From positions 248,001 through 312,000 of the forward strand of contig NZ_JAAMFJ010000002.1 of the NCBI RefSeq assembly GCF_018437235.1: a stretch of DNA of 64,000 bases, read 5' to 3'. The stretch comes from Fructobacillus papyrifericola. Lineage in GTDB: Bacteria; Bacillota; Bacilli; Lactobacillales; Lactobacillaceae. Every line of letters starts with the position of its first letter. Positions within the stretch are counted from its first letter, which is position 1. The notes beneath the pieces were generated by a model, which ran no database searches, was not told where the DNA came from, and worked only from the letters and a program-made list of their open reading frames with translations. Both the position numbers and the translations under genes were made by a program. Positions 16,883-25,059 of the stretch are shown here, piece after piece.

Positions 16883-16974
16883 ATGGTGTCTTTATCAACA
16901 AAAGATATCATACCATAGCTACACTAGACTGACAAGGCTTTTGAGTGATTTTTACGAATCTTCTTCTTTTCTTT

Positions 16975-17502
16975 TTAAGTACCTTGGCCACGCTTTGCTA
17001 GGTGGTTTAACGCCCACTTCGGTAGGAAAGGTTTGACCAGGCTATATAAGTGTCGATCGAAGTCGAGCAACTCGTCTAAATCCTCAAAGTAGTCAATAAT
17101 TTCGGATAGATTCTTTTCCGAGTTCAGCTTTACAAGCAAAATCTTCATAAAAATCCGTTCGTGACGTAGACTTGGCTTCATCTGCTGCAATTCTTTTAAA
17201 ATCCTTGCCAGCACAACTGCATCATGCTGATAACGGTTCGCTTTTTCTGCCAATTCCACGACTCGAAAATCCAAAAAGATGTTTTTCTGACACAAATCGT
17301 TAATGGTGATACCCATTGCGCCAAGTATCAGAACGGTCGTGCTCAACTGGATATCGCTTTGTCCCCGCTCAAATTTTGAGATAGCACTAGCTGATAAGTT
17401 TGTTTCCAGCGCTAAATCCTGTGCAGAAATGCCGCGATTCTTACGTACCCTCCTCACTAATTCACCCAATCGTTGGACTTCTAGAAAGCTGTTTTGGACC
17501 AT
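16975..17502 (-). CDS. XRE-family transcriptional regulator, short Rgg-like
   Basis: An N-terminal helix-turn-helix of the XRE type spans about residues 11-66 (LGELVRRVRKNRGISAQDLA, then SASAISKFERGQSDIQ). The remaining 105 residues are helical. The segment around IIDYFEDLDELLDF resembles the start of the TPR-like ligand-binding domain of Rgg/GadR/MutR regulators, but those proteins are near 285 residues, so this one (175) is short and may be truncated. It is the last gene of the unit ribB - acyltransferase/TPR - TPR - regulator, 23 bases after the TPR gene. It may regulate that unit; no operator was identified. Confidence 0.8.
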   Translation of the reverse strand: MVQNSFLEVQRLGELVRRVRKNRGISAQDLALETNLSASAISKFERGQSDIQLSTTVLILGAMGITINDLCQKNIFLDFRVVELAEKANRYQHDAVVLARILKELQQMKPSLRHERIFMKILLVKLNSEKNLSEIIDYFEDLDELLDFDRHLYSLVKPFLPKWALNHLAKRGQGT

Positions 17503-17525
17503 CTTCTGCCCTTCCTTTTCCTATA

Positions 17526-18110
17526 TTAAACAGTTTCGTGCTTTTTCACCCGAATGACCACGCTTTCATCCATCTTCATGTACAGCGCCGCTAATTCAAT
17601 TTGCCGACGCCGACTCGGCTGCGACCGGGCGTTCACCTTCAGGGCCTTTTGGATGAGGGCGGTTGCTTGGCCAAAGGCCCTTTCCTCATAAAGCAGCGTT
17701 GCTAAGGATTTGTAGGCGTTCAAATTGTTTGGATTTGTCAAAAGTGCCTGATTAAAGAATCCTTTTGCTCTTTTTCTTTGCTTCAAGACAAGTGCGATTG
17801 CACCGGCTAAGTACAAGGCCCGATCGTTTTTCGGATTGAACCGCAGACTTTTCCAGGTACAGTAAATAGTACGTAAAAAGGGATAAGTTTTCGTTAGAAA
17901 GTTTTTATTGACTAACATCAGGTGGGCATAGGCGTGTCCTAGTTCGTAATAACGGGCCGAATGGATGCTCGCATCGCCTGATAGCCCCTTGGCCATTTTG
18001 ATTGCCAACTGGTGATACTGACGTTTTTTTATGGCGGAATGCATCCGGTTTTCAATTCCCTTTCGATTTAGTTCGTGAATGATGGTTAGTTGATCCTTTT
18101 CGTTATTCAA
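17526..18110 (-). CDS. TPR-repeat protein
   Basis: A soluble helical protein of about 194 residues, with tetratricopeptide-like repeats recognisable in the second half (DRALYLAGAIALVLKQRKRA, then NLNAYKSLATLLYEERAFGQ). The start is uncertain: the frame overlaps the end of the acyltransferase gene and offers TTG (18152), GTG (18125) and TTG (18110). I chose 18110 because GAGG lies nine bases upstream; the first ATG is much later (18044). It resembles the TPR tail of the upstream acyltransferase, so the two may have arisen by duplication or work together. Function unknown. Confidence 0.72.
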   Translation of the reverse strand: MNNEKDQLTIIHELNRKGIENRMHSAIKKRQYHQLAIKMAKGLSGDASIHSARYYELGHAYAHLMLVNKNFLTKTYPFLRTIYCTWKSLRFNPKNDRALYLAGAIALVLKQRKRAKGFFNQALLTNPNNLNAYKSLATLLYEERAFGQATALIQKALKVNARSQPSRRRQIELAALYMKMDESVVIRVKKHETV

Positions 18111-19290
18111 TCCCGTAGTCCTCACTTTTCTTCCACCGCATAGCCAAGGCAATCATTTCTAAGCGCCGCCGCTGATCAACCTGCTGTTTCATTTCGATTT
18201 CTGGAAGCCGTTCCATTAGCATATCTGCTTGACCTTGCATCCCCATTACCAAATACAATCGAAAGGACCAGGATCGCAGAGCCGAATTATTTGGGTTTAC
18301 CTGAAGCCCTAACTCATAGTAACGAGCCGCCTGTTGATACTTTTTCTGTTCATGAAAAAGTCGTCCAAGTGCGTACAGTGCCGCATCGTTTTTCTTGTTT
18401 TCTTGCAATACCGCTAAGAAGGCTCTGGCTCCCTTCCTGAGGTAATGGGCACGAACCATGGTCAGCTTTTTTAACAGTCCGAGTCGCGCGTAGGCAATCC
18501 CCACTTCTAACAGAGCAAGCTCGTTTTTAGAATCTTCTTTTAAAACTTTTTGCGCCAAAAGACGTGCTCGCTCAAAGCACTGTCTGCTACTTAAGGTGTT
18601 TGTTGAAAAGTCACGAATTCCCGCCGTGTTATAAAAGCGAGCAGCTTCAACCAAGTCCGTCGAGTCTTTCAACTGCTCTTTTCTGTATTCACCACTCAAC
18701 AAGGAAAGTTCCGTCATCAACTGTCTGGTTAATTCATGTCGCTCGCGATTCTTTTTAAAAAAAACGGTCCTTGGCGCCCCCACTGTAACGTGAACTGGCC
18801 GTTTCTTTGCCCAGTGACTTTTGGCCGGCAGAACATCAAAGGTTCCGTTAATCCCAACCGGGATGATTTCAGCCCCAGCCATTTTGGCCAGTGACAGGGC
18901 GCCATCTTTGCCAACACCAATCAGGCCGGTTCGGCTCCGCGTTCCCTCTGGATAGATGACCAGGACATCCCCCTCTTGCAGATGTTCTTTTACCTCCCGC
19001 ATGGTCTCTAAGACGAGCCCCTTACGATCTAAGGGGATTCCTTGCATCATTTTGTGCCACCAGTTTGAAAGAGGCTTTTCAAAGGCTTCTTTCTTTGTTA
19101 GAAAGTAGATTTTCTTTCGGTCGATTCGCCCTTTGAGCAGAGCCAAAATGACAAAATGATCCAGGTAGCTAGCATGGTTCGCCACGATAATCTTTCCAGA
19201 GACATTCGAGAGGTGTTCTGAATCCGAAACGCTTTTTAAGTACCTTGCTCGAATAAAAAAGGTAATGATTGCGGTGATGACTCTAACCAT
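18103..19290 (-). CDS. PlsC-type acyltransferase fused to a TPR domain
   Basis: The first 215 residues form a 1-acyl-glycerol-3-phosphate acyltransferase-like domain with the catalytic NHASYLD (HX4D) near residue 40 and the glycerophosphate-binding YPEGTRSR near 115. It lacks an obvious strong membrane helix beyond the N-terminal segment. The last 180 residues are TPR-like (DAALYALGRLFHEQKKYQQA, ARYYELGLQVNPNNSALRSW). Standard PlsC is about 200-250 residues, so the TPR fusion is unusual. The ATG at 19290 has GAGGAGG just upstream and overlaps the ribB stop by eight bases, which indicates translational coupling to ribB. The acyl acceptor is not known. Confidence 0.85.
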   Translation of the reverse strand: MVRVITAIITFFIRARYLKSVSDSEHLSNVSGKIIVANHASYLDHFVILALLKGRIDRKKIYFLTKKEAFEKPLSNWWHKMMQGIPLDRKGLVLETMREVKEHLQEGDVLVIYPEGTRSRTGLIGVGKDGALSLAKMAGAEIIPVGINGTFDVLPAKSHWAKKRPVHVTVGAPRTVFFKKNRERHELTRQLMTELSLLSGEYRKEQLKDSTDLVEAARFYNTAGIRDFSTNTLSSRQCFERARLLAQKVLKEDSKNELALLEVGIAYARLGLLKKLTMVRAHYLRKGARAFLAVLQENKKNDAALYALGRLFHEQKKYQQAARYYELGLQVNPNNSALRSWSFRLYLVMGMQGQADMLMERLPEIEMKQQVDQRRRLEMIALAMRWKKSEDYGIE

Positions 19291-19903
19291 TTCTTTCCTC
19301 CTCAAGGTGTTGAATGAGTTCTCGAATATGAACCAGGGGAATTTGCCATTTTTCAGCTAGGGCCTGTAAATCTTTTTGCCTGGCCATTTGACCGTTTGGC
19401 AGTAAAATTTCAATAATCACTGCCAGCTCTTTTTTCTTCGCCAGTTTGGCAAATTCAATGGCCGCTTCCGTATGTCCTGGCCGTTCCCTCACCCCTCCAG
19501 GCCTAGCCACCAAGGGGAAAACGTGGCCAGGTTGAACAAAGTCTTCTCGGGTAGCCTCCTCCTTTGCTAGCTGACGAATCGTAGCGGCTCGATCCCCGGC
19601 TGAAATTCCCGTTGTGACACCCGTTGTCAAATATTCGCCATCGATGGACACAGTAAAAGCCGTGCCGTTTCGCTCCGTGTTATGTTCCGTCATTGGTCCA
19701 AGCGCGAAATGACTGGCCAGTCCCTCCGATATTGGTGTACAGAGTAGTCCCCGACCGTTCGTCACCATAAAGTTAACCGTTTCCGGTTGAATGTTATCCC
19801 CCAGAGCAAGAAAATCCCCTTCATTTTCTCGGTCGGCATCGTCGACAACAATAATGATTCCTCCGGCTGCTAAGACTTTGACGGCTTCGTCGATTTTTTG
19901 CAT
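19283..19903 (-). CDS. ribB: 3,4-dihydroxy-2-butanone-4-phosphate synthase, stand-alone
   Basis: Makes the four-carbon precursor of the riboflavin xylene ring from ribulose 5-phosphate. The 206 residues keep the active-site loop DDADRENEGD (about 21-30), TEHNTERNGTAFTVSID, the GVTTGISAGDRA segment, RPGHTEAAIEFAKLA and the Glu in IIEILLPNG. It is the single-domain form, not fused to GTP cyclohydrolase II. No other riboflavin gene and no FMN riboswitch is nearby. Instead it is the first gene of an operon with an acyltransferase, a TPR protein and an XRE regulator. It may serve riboflavin synthesis with other rib genes elsewhere, or supply the C4 phosphate for another product. Confidence 0.92.
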   Translation of the reverse strand: MQKIDEAVKVLAAGGIIIVVDDADRENEGDFLALGDNIQPETVNFMVTNGRGLLCTPISEGLASHFALGPMTEHNTERNGTAFTVSIDGEYLTTGVTTGISAGDRAATIRQLAKEEATREDFVQPGHVFPLVARPGGVRERPGHTEAAIEFAKLAKKKELAVIIEILLPNGQMARQKDLQALAEKWQIPLVHIRELIQHLEEERNG

Positions 19904-19973
19904 GGTCCACTCCTTTTTGCTTTTATTCTATCCGCCTTTTTCGAACCGCTGCTTTCCCTTTCCAATAAGCAAT

Positions 19974-20017
19974 AAAAAAAGAAGGCGGCATACTTTTCGT
20001 ATGCCACCTTCTTTTTT
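19974..20017. terminator. Terminator after the fructokinase pseudogene
   Basis: GAAGGCGGCATAC/GTATGCCACCTTC stem (one mismatch) with A and T tracts on either side, so it can act in both directions. It separates the broken fructokinase from ribB. Confidence 0.9.
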
Positions 20018-20018
20018 G

Positions 20019-20897
20019 TCAGTATGCCCTGGTGAGTGCGGACTTGGCCAAGTAGAAGCAGCCAAGGATTCCGGCGTCATCCCCGTTGGCAACGGGAACC
20101 AGGTAATCTTCTAATTCCGGTGTTGATAGATAACCGGCCATCAGTTGTGAAAAACGTTCTCGAATTAGCGGTAAGAGAACCGAACGGTGGTTGACCCCAC
20201 CACCAAAAACGATTCGATCGGGTTGCAGAATCGTCGTATAAGTCATGGCTGCCTGAGCCAGATAATCGGCCTCAATTCTCCAGGCCTGGTGATCATCGAC
20301 CAATTCCTTGGCCGACACGCCCTAGCGATCCTCCATGGCCGGTCCGGACGCCAATCCTTCCAAGCAGCGGTCGCCATGGAAGGGACAGTGCCCAGCATAA
20401 TTATCAGCCGGATTTTTTTGCACCATAATGTGCCCGGCTTCAGGATGACCAAAGCCGGATAGCAACTGACCGTTAACGATAATGCCGGCCCCGACACCGG
20501 TTCCAACCGTGAGATAAAGCAGGGACTTCACCTCGGAGTTGGCCCCGTGACGATACTCCGCCCAGGCCGAGCCGTTGACATCGGTCGTCCAATAGTAGGG
20601 AATGTCCCGCCATTTTTTCAGATAGCCCAAAAAGTCAAAGTTGGCCCAGCCAGCCTTCGGCGTATCCAAGACATAACCATAGCTGGTTGATTGCGGGTTA
20701 AGATCAATTGGTCCAAAGGCCGCCACCCCGATGGCTGCGACATCCGGGAAACGGTCAAAGTATTCCGTTACCTTGGCCAAAGTCGTCGGTCCGTCTTCCG
20801 TCTTTAGAACCTGTCGATCGATCATATTAAAGTCTTCATCGCAGACGGCTAAGATAAACTTTGTGCCGCCGGCTTCAATTGCGCCTAGTAATGACAT
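20019..20897 (-). pseudogene. scrK: ROK-family fructokinase interrupted by an in-frame TAG
   Basis: The frame encodes a ROK fructokinase that phosphorylates fructose to fructose 6-phosphate: LLGAIEAGGTKF (phosphate loop), IGVAAFGPIDL, TTDVNGSAWAE, LYLTVGTGVGAG and the zinc segment HCPFHGDRCLEGLASGPAME. Right after AMEDR comes TAG (20322-20324), then the same frame continues with GVSAKELVDDHQAW and the usual C-terminal VFGGGVNHR to 20019. Relatives have Trp here, so a TGG-to-TAG change explains it. The truncated product would lack about a third of the protein. The ATG at 20897 follows AAAGGG. A restart at GTG 20318 is unlikely to give activity. A sequencing error or suppression cannot be excluded. 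Confidence 0.88.
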
Positions 20898-21081
20898 GGT
20901 GACGCCCTTTCCTCTCGTACTTGCACTACATATTGTAAGGGCTTTTATGGATGCAAACAATAGAAAAAACGTGATTTTTATCCAATGGTCTAGTCCAAGA
21001 AAGACTATCGGAATAAGAAAAGAGACAACTCAAGCATTTTTGGTCTATTAAACAGACCGGTTGCCTCGGACTTTTTTAGTC

Positions 21082-21112
21082 AAAAAAAGAACCAACCGTT
21101 CGGTTGGTTCAA
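21082..21112 (-). terminator. Terminator of the dnaX-galE unit
   Basis: GAACCAACCG/CGGTTGGTTC hairpin with a T run, just after galE. Confidence 0.85.
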
Positions 21113-21122
21113 AAGAAAGCAT

Positions 21123-22118
21123 TTACTTCTTATCATCGTAGCCATTTGGGTGCTTTTCAACCCAGTTCCAGGCCGTCTTAATGATTTCCTCGACGTCGTC
21201 GTACTTTGGCTGCCAACCAAGCACTTCACGGGCGGCCGTTGAATCGGCAATCAGGATATCAGGATCACCGGCACGGCGTGGCCCAATCTTGGACTTGATG
21301 TCGACACCGGTTGCCTTACGGGCTGCTTCAACCATTTCCTTAACGGAAAAGCCGGTCGCAGAACCAAGGTTGAACTGAGCCGATGGGTTCCCGTTCTTCA
21401 GGTAATCCAGGGCCAGGATGTGGGCGTCGGCCAAGTCGACTACGTGGACATAGTCACGGACGTTAAAGCCGTCTGGCGTGTTGTAGTCATCCCCGAACAT
21501 CTCGATGTAGTCGCGCTTACCAGAAGCGGCCTGCAAGATGATTGGGACCAAGTGCGTTTCTGGACCGTGGTCTTCACCAATCGAACCGTCTGGCATGGCA
21601 CCGGCCACGTTGAAGTAACGCAGCGCCACCCACTTGATGTCGTAGGCTGAATCGGCCCAGGCCATCATCTTTTCCATCATCAACTTGGATTCACCATAAG
21701 GGTTGATGGGGTTTTGTGGGTCGCTTTCCTTAATCGGAATGTTGACGGGGTTTCCGTAAGTAGCGGCCGTTGAGGAGAAGACGATCTTCTTAACGTCATG
21801 TTCCTTCATCACTTCGAGCAAGGTCACCATGCCAGCCGTGTTGTTGTCGAAGTACTTCAACGGTTCAGCCACGGATTCGGGCACGATGGAGAAGGCGGCA
21901 AAGTGGACAACGGCTTCGATGCCTTCTTTATCAAAGACTTCGGACAAGGCCTGCTTGTCACGGATGTCGACTTCGTAGAACTTGGCTTCCGGTGCAACCG
22001 CGGCGCGGTGACCCTTAACCAAGTTATCAACAACAACAACGTCACGACCATCAGCCAAGAGCTGACGAACCATGTGGGAACCGATGTAGCCGGCACCACC
22101 CAATACTAATACTGACAT
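21123..22118 (-). CDS. galE: UDP-glucose 4-epimerase
   Basis: Interconverts UDP-glucose and UDP-galactose for galactose use and cell wall polysaccharide. The 331-residue short-chain dehydrogenase has [18 protein letters not shown] at the N-terminus, the SSTAATYG strand, catalytic YGESK (Tyr-x-x-x-Lys near 145) and the sugar-binding HNPYG-like and [14 protein letters not shown] segments. An in-frame GTG four codons upstream overlaps the GAGG site, so the ATG at 22118 is chosen. It is the last gene of the long unit starting at dnaX, 12 bases after the thioesterase gene. Confidence 0.96.
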   Translation of the reverse strand: MSVLVLGGAGYIGSHMVRQLLADGRDVVVVDNLVKGHRAAVAPEAKFYEVDIRDKQALSEVFDKEGIEAVVHFAAFSIVPESVAEPLKYFDNNTAGMVTLLEVMKEHDVKKIVFSSTAATYGNPVNIPIKESDPQNPINPYGESKLMMEKMMAWADSAYDIKWVALRYFNVAGAMPDGSIGEDHGPETHLVPIILQAASGKRDYIEMFGDDYNTPDGFNVRDYVHVVDLADAHILALDYLKNGNPSAQFNLGSATGFSVKEMVEAARKATGVDIKSKIGPRRAGDPDILIADSTAAREVLGWQPKYDDVEEIIKTAWNWVEKHPNGYDDKK

Positions 22119-22130
22119 GTTTGTCCTCAC

Positions 22131-22874
22131 TTACTTTTCTTCTTCGGAAGCCCAGTGAATGATGGCTTCCGCAGCAGTCTTATCACCGTTTTGGACACGG
22201 TGCTTCGTCTCATTATCCCCCATAACGACCTGAGAATCAACTTGGTGGCCATAGTGGACTTCGTTTTCGTAGCGAATGGAGAAGCCGGTTGGCTCCTGTT
22301 CCTTCAAGAAATCAAGGGGCAGCACGTCAACCATCCACTCCAGGTACTTGGAGTTGTTAACGTGCTTGTTCCCGTCGATGTCTAAGAAGCGAACCTGGTA
22401 GGGCTTGTCAAAGTCGACCGGCTCATCCTTAATCTTTGGAATCCGGACCATTTTTGAAAGGCGCTTTCGCTCCTCGCCACCATAGGGCTGCACGAGGTCC
22501 AAAGGCAGTTTGATCATCCGCCGACTTTCCAGATCGATTAAGGCCCAGAGGGAGTCCATGTCGATGATGACCTCCCCGGCTGCATCCTTAAACAAGAAAC
22601 CGCGTTGGGCAAAGTAGGACCCCCACTCGCCGGCCTTGGTTTCAATCGTAATCGTTTCACCCAGGGCTGGTCGGCGCTTGATCTTCACGTCGTATTGCAA
22701 AATAACCCAGCCCAGGCCACGTCGGTCGGTTTCTTGGTAGCCGACCTTCAGGTATTCCCCCTGCTTACGGGAACAAAGAATGGCCAGGTTTAACATCATG
22801 GCCAGGGATAACTTGCGGGTTAAATCCACCTGATAATATTCGATTGGTTGTGTAATGGAGTAAGTATCAGCCAT
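22131..22874 (-). CDS. Acyl-ACP thioesterase
   Basis: Releases fatty acids from acyl carrier protein. The 247 residues form two hot-dog folds typical of the FatA/TesT family: N-terminal QVDLTRKLSLAMMLNLA, WVILQYDVKIKRRPALGE, then the second repeat with VRFLDIDGNKHVNNSKYLEW (catalytic Asn-His region, about 165-184). Length is typical. Overlaps the end of rsmI by eight bases and precedes galE, so it rides in the housekeeping unit. Confidence 0.9.
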   Translation of the reverse strand: MADTYSITQPIEYYQVDLTRKLSLAMMLNLAILCSRKQGEYLKVGYQETDRRGLGWVILQYDVKIKRRPALGETITIETKAGEWGSYFAQRGFLFKDAAGEVIIDMDSLWALIDLESRRMIKLPLDLVQPYGGEERKRLSKMVRIPKIKDEPVDFDKPYQVRFLDIDGNKHVNNSKYLEWMVDVLPLDFLKEQEPTGFSIRYENEVHYGHQVDSQVVMGDNETKHRVQNGDKTAAEAIIHWASEEEK

Positions 22875-23772
22875 TTTCTTCCTCGATGTGATGGTACAGT
22901 TTATAGATTTCTTGGCGACTCTGGCCGCTTTCCTTCGCCACTTGCTTAATGGCAGCGTTTGGCTTCATTCCCCCGTCAACTAAGGCTTGAACGGCCGCTT
23001 CGGGATTTTCAGCGGCCAGTTCCACTCGGCTGTCTTCTCCAGCCTGGTCCGTTCGACCGCTACCGTCTTTTTTACCTTCAACAAGCAAAACGAATTCCCC
23101 ACGGATTTCGCCTTCCTCTGCCCATTGCAAGGCTTCTTCGGCAGTGCCTCGTAAGAATTCTTCGTAGCGCTTGGTCAACTCCCGGGCCAAAACGACCTGG
23201 CGTTGCCCACCCAAGACCTCCACCAAATTGGCCAAAGTCTTCTTTAGCCGATGCGGTGCCTCGTAAAAAATCATCGTTTCAGGCCGCCAGGAGAGTTCTT
23301 CCAGTTCCTCTTGCTGTTCCTGCTTCTTTCTTGGTAAAAAGCCATGGAAGTAAAAGGGCTGAGGTACCAAACCAGAAGCAATCAAGGCCGTAATGCCTGC
23401 CGAAGCGCCAGGAATAGGCACAACCGGCACGCCGGCTGCAATCGCCTGGGCAACCAGTTCCTTACCCGGATCCGAAATGGAAGGCAGACCGGCGTCTGAT
23501 ACCTGGGCAATGTTGTTTCCAGCTAAGAGTTTATCAACCAACTCCGGCGCCTTCTCCTGCCAGTTATGCTCGTGCAGAGAGGTCTTTTCGTTTTTAATCT
23601 CAAAATAGTTGAGTAACTGCTGGGTGTGCCTGGTGTCTTCGGCCGCAATCAAGTCGACACTCGAGAGAATTTCAAGTGCACGGTTCGTCATATCTGATAA
23701 ATTGCCAATTGGCGTACCAACTAGGTAGAGCGTACCGGAATCATGGGTTGTAAAGGACTGTTGTCTTTGCAT
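22867..23772 (-). CDS. rsmI: 16S rRNA (cytidine-1402 2'-O) methyltransferase RsmI
   Basis: Methylates the 2'-OH of C1402 in the ribosomal P site. The 301-residue protein has the tetrapyrrole-methylase fold: LYLVGTPIGNLSDMTNRALE, AEDTRHTQQLL, SDAGLPSISDPG, PIPGASAGITALIASG and FYEAPHRL. The C-terminal 60 residues end in a helical ALVDGGMKPNAAIKQVAKES domain as in other Firmicutes. It starts two bases after holB ends; in many relatives yabA lies between them and is absent here. Confidence 0.95.
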   Translation of the reverse strand: MQRQQSFTTHDSGTLYLVGTPIGNLSDMTNRALEILSSVDLIAAEDTRHTQQLLNYFEIKNEKTSLHEHNWQEKAPELVDKLLAGNNIAQVSDAGLPSISDPGKELVAQAIAAGVPVVPIPGASAGITALIASGLVPQPFYFHGFLPRKKQEQQEELEELSWRPETMIFYEAPHRLKKTLANLVEVLGGQRQVVLARELTKRYEEFLRGTAEEALQWAEEGEIRGEFVLLVEGKKDGSGRTDQAGEDSRVELAAENPEAAVQALVDGGMKPNAAIKQVAKESGQSRQEIYKLYHHIEEENG

Positions 23773-23774
23773 GG

Positions 23775-24734
23775 TTATCCTAAGAGAATGGCGCTTTCAA
23801 GCGCGAGTTTTTCTAATTTCGATTGAAAGGCGATCTGAACCTTTTTCAACCGATCAACGGCTAAGAAGGTTTCGACCAGCTCCTGCAGCTGTTTTGTCGA
23901 ATAGCGGTTTTTCGCCTGGTTGTAAAAGCCCGTCAGTTGCTCAAAGTAGAGAGTCGGTTCCGCTAGGGTTTTTGCCATCAACAAGTCCCGGCTCAGCTGC
24001 TGCAGCCATAAAAGGACGGCCTCTTCCTGCTCCTTTTCACTGACTTTTTTTAGCAAAGTCGTCTGCAAGTAGGCCATGGAGGAAACGTCTCGGGCCACGA
24101 CTTTTTCAAACCACTTGAAAACTAGGGGTTGTACCTCTTCTTGAAAGGCCGCCAACGTTGCCTGGGCCTTCTCGGCCACTTCAGGGCTTGCTTGCAGATG
24201 GACGACCTGAGCACGGGAAACAATGGTTTGCAAGACATCCTCGGCCTTTTCGGCCAGCAAAATGATTAGCTGCGGACCAGCCGGCTCCTCGATAAATTTC
24301 AAAAGCGAGTTGGCAGCCGCTGTTGTCAGCGTCTCCGTTCGGTCAATGATGAAAACCTTGACTGGTGCCTCCAAGGAAGTCGTCGTCAGTTCGGGCACAA
24401 TGGCTCGAATCTGGCTAATCTTGATCGAGGCCCCCTTCTTTTCCGGCAGAACCGTGACCAAGTCGGGATGGTCTAGCTTGGCAATCCGTTCCGTCGTCGA
24501 CTCGTCTTTTTTTCCAAAGGCCATTTGTGCAAAGGCTAAGGCTAAGGCCAACTTCTCCTCATCGCCAGGTCCGGCTAGTAAATACAGGTGGGACCGCCGG
24601 TCTTCTTTAACCGCCTGTGACAACTGGGCCAAGTTTTTCGGATAGGCTTTTTCAGCAATGTCGAAAAAGTCGGCCATTTCAAAAACAGCCGACTCGGTAC
24701 TTTCTTTTGCAGCCGTCTTCTTCGAAGCAGCCAT
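23775..24734 (-). CDS. holB: DNA polymerase III subunit delta-prime
   Basis: Non-ATPase subunit of the sliding-clamp loader. The 319-residue protein carries an AAA-type fold: SHLYLLAGPGDEEKLALALA (degenerate P loop), HPDLVTVLPEKKGASIKISQ, VFIIDRTETLTTAAANSLLK and FIEEPAGPQLIILL with SRAQ as the SRC-like motif. The usual zinc-binding cysteines between the P loop and the HPD motif are all missing (about residues 72-88 read FGKKDESTTERIAKL). The N-terminus has a 20-residue extension; the ATG overlaps the darA stop (TAATG), which supports this start through coupling. Confidence 0.93.
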   Translation of the reverse strand: MAASKKTAAKESTESAVFEMADFFDIAEKAYPKNLAQLSQAVKEDRRSHLYLLAGPGDEEKLALALAFAQMAFGKKDESTTERIAKLDHPDLVTVLPEKKGASIKISQIRAIVPELTTTSLEAPVKVFIIDRTETLTTAAANSLLKFIEEPAGPQLIILLAEKAEDVLQTIVSRAQVVHLQASPEVAEKAQATLAAFQEEVQPLVFKWFEKVVARDVSSMAYLQTTLLKKVSEKEQEEAVLLWLQQLSRDLLMAKTLAEPTLYFEQLTGFYNQAKNRYSTKQLQELVETFLAVDRLKKVQIAFQSKLEKLALESAILLG

Positions 24735-25057
24735 TAGAACTGGTAAAAGTCATCGATGGTCTGCGTGAAGACCGTGGCTCCACCAACCTCGATTTCAACT
24801 GGGAAGGCCGCGGCGCGTTCGCCTTCGACACCCATTGGCGGCACCATGAACTGCTTGCGCTTCTGCGAAACTTCCTTGATGATGTCCAACACTTCTTGCA
24901 CCCGTTCGTCATCAATGGCTACTAAGAAAGTCGTGTTTCCAGAACGGAGAAAGCCACCAGACGTTGACAGGCGGGTTGCCTGAATCTTGGACTTTACAAG
25001 GGCGTTGGCCAACTTCGTGGCGTCCTTATCTTGAACAATGGCATTAATCAGTTTCAT
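24734..25057 (-). CDS. darA: Cyclic-di-AMP receptor protein DarA/PstA
   Basis: PII-like trimeric protein that binds c-di-AMP. The 107 residues show the family pattern: MKLINAIVQDKDATKLANAL, the conserved RLSTSGGFLRSGNTTFL loop that binds the nucleotide, and VAIDDERVQEVLDIIKE. The C-terminal PVEIEVGGATVF strand completes the fold. The position between tmk and holB is the standard one in Firmicutes. Downstream signalling targets are unknown. Confidence 0.94.
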   Translation of the reverse strand: MKLINAIVQDKDATKLANALVKSKIQATRLSTSGGFLRSGNTTFLVAIDDERVQEVLDIIKEVSQKRKQFMVPPMGVEGERAAAFPVEIEVGGATVFTQTIDDFYQF

Positions 25058-25059
25058 GT

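Noticed and set aside
19904-19973. FMN riboswitch before ribB
   Set aside because: The upstream region is too short and has none of the conserved FMN aptamer elements.
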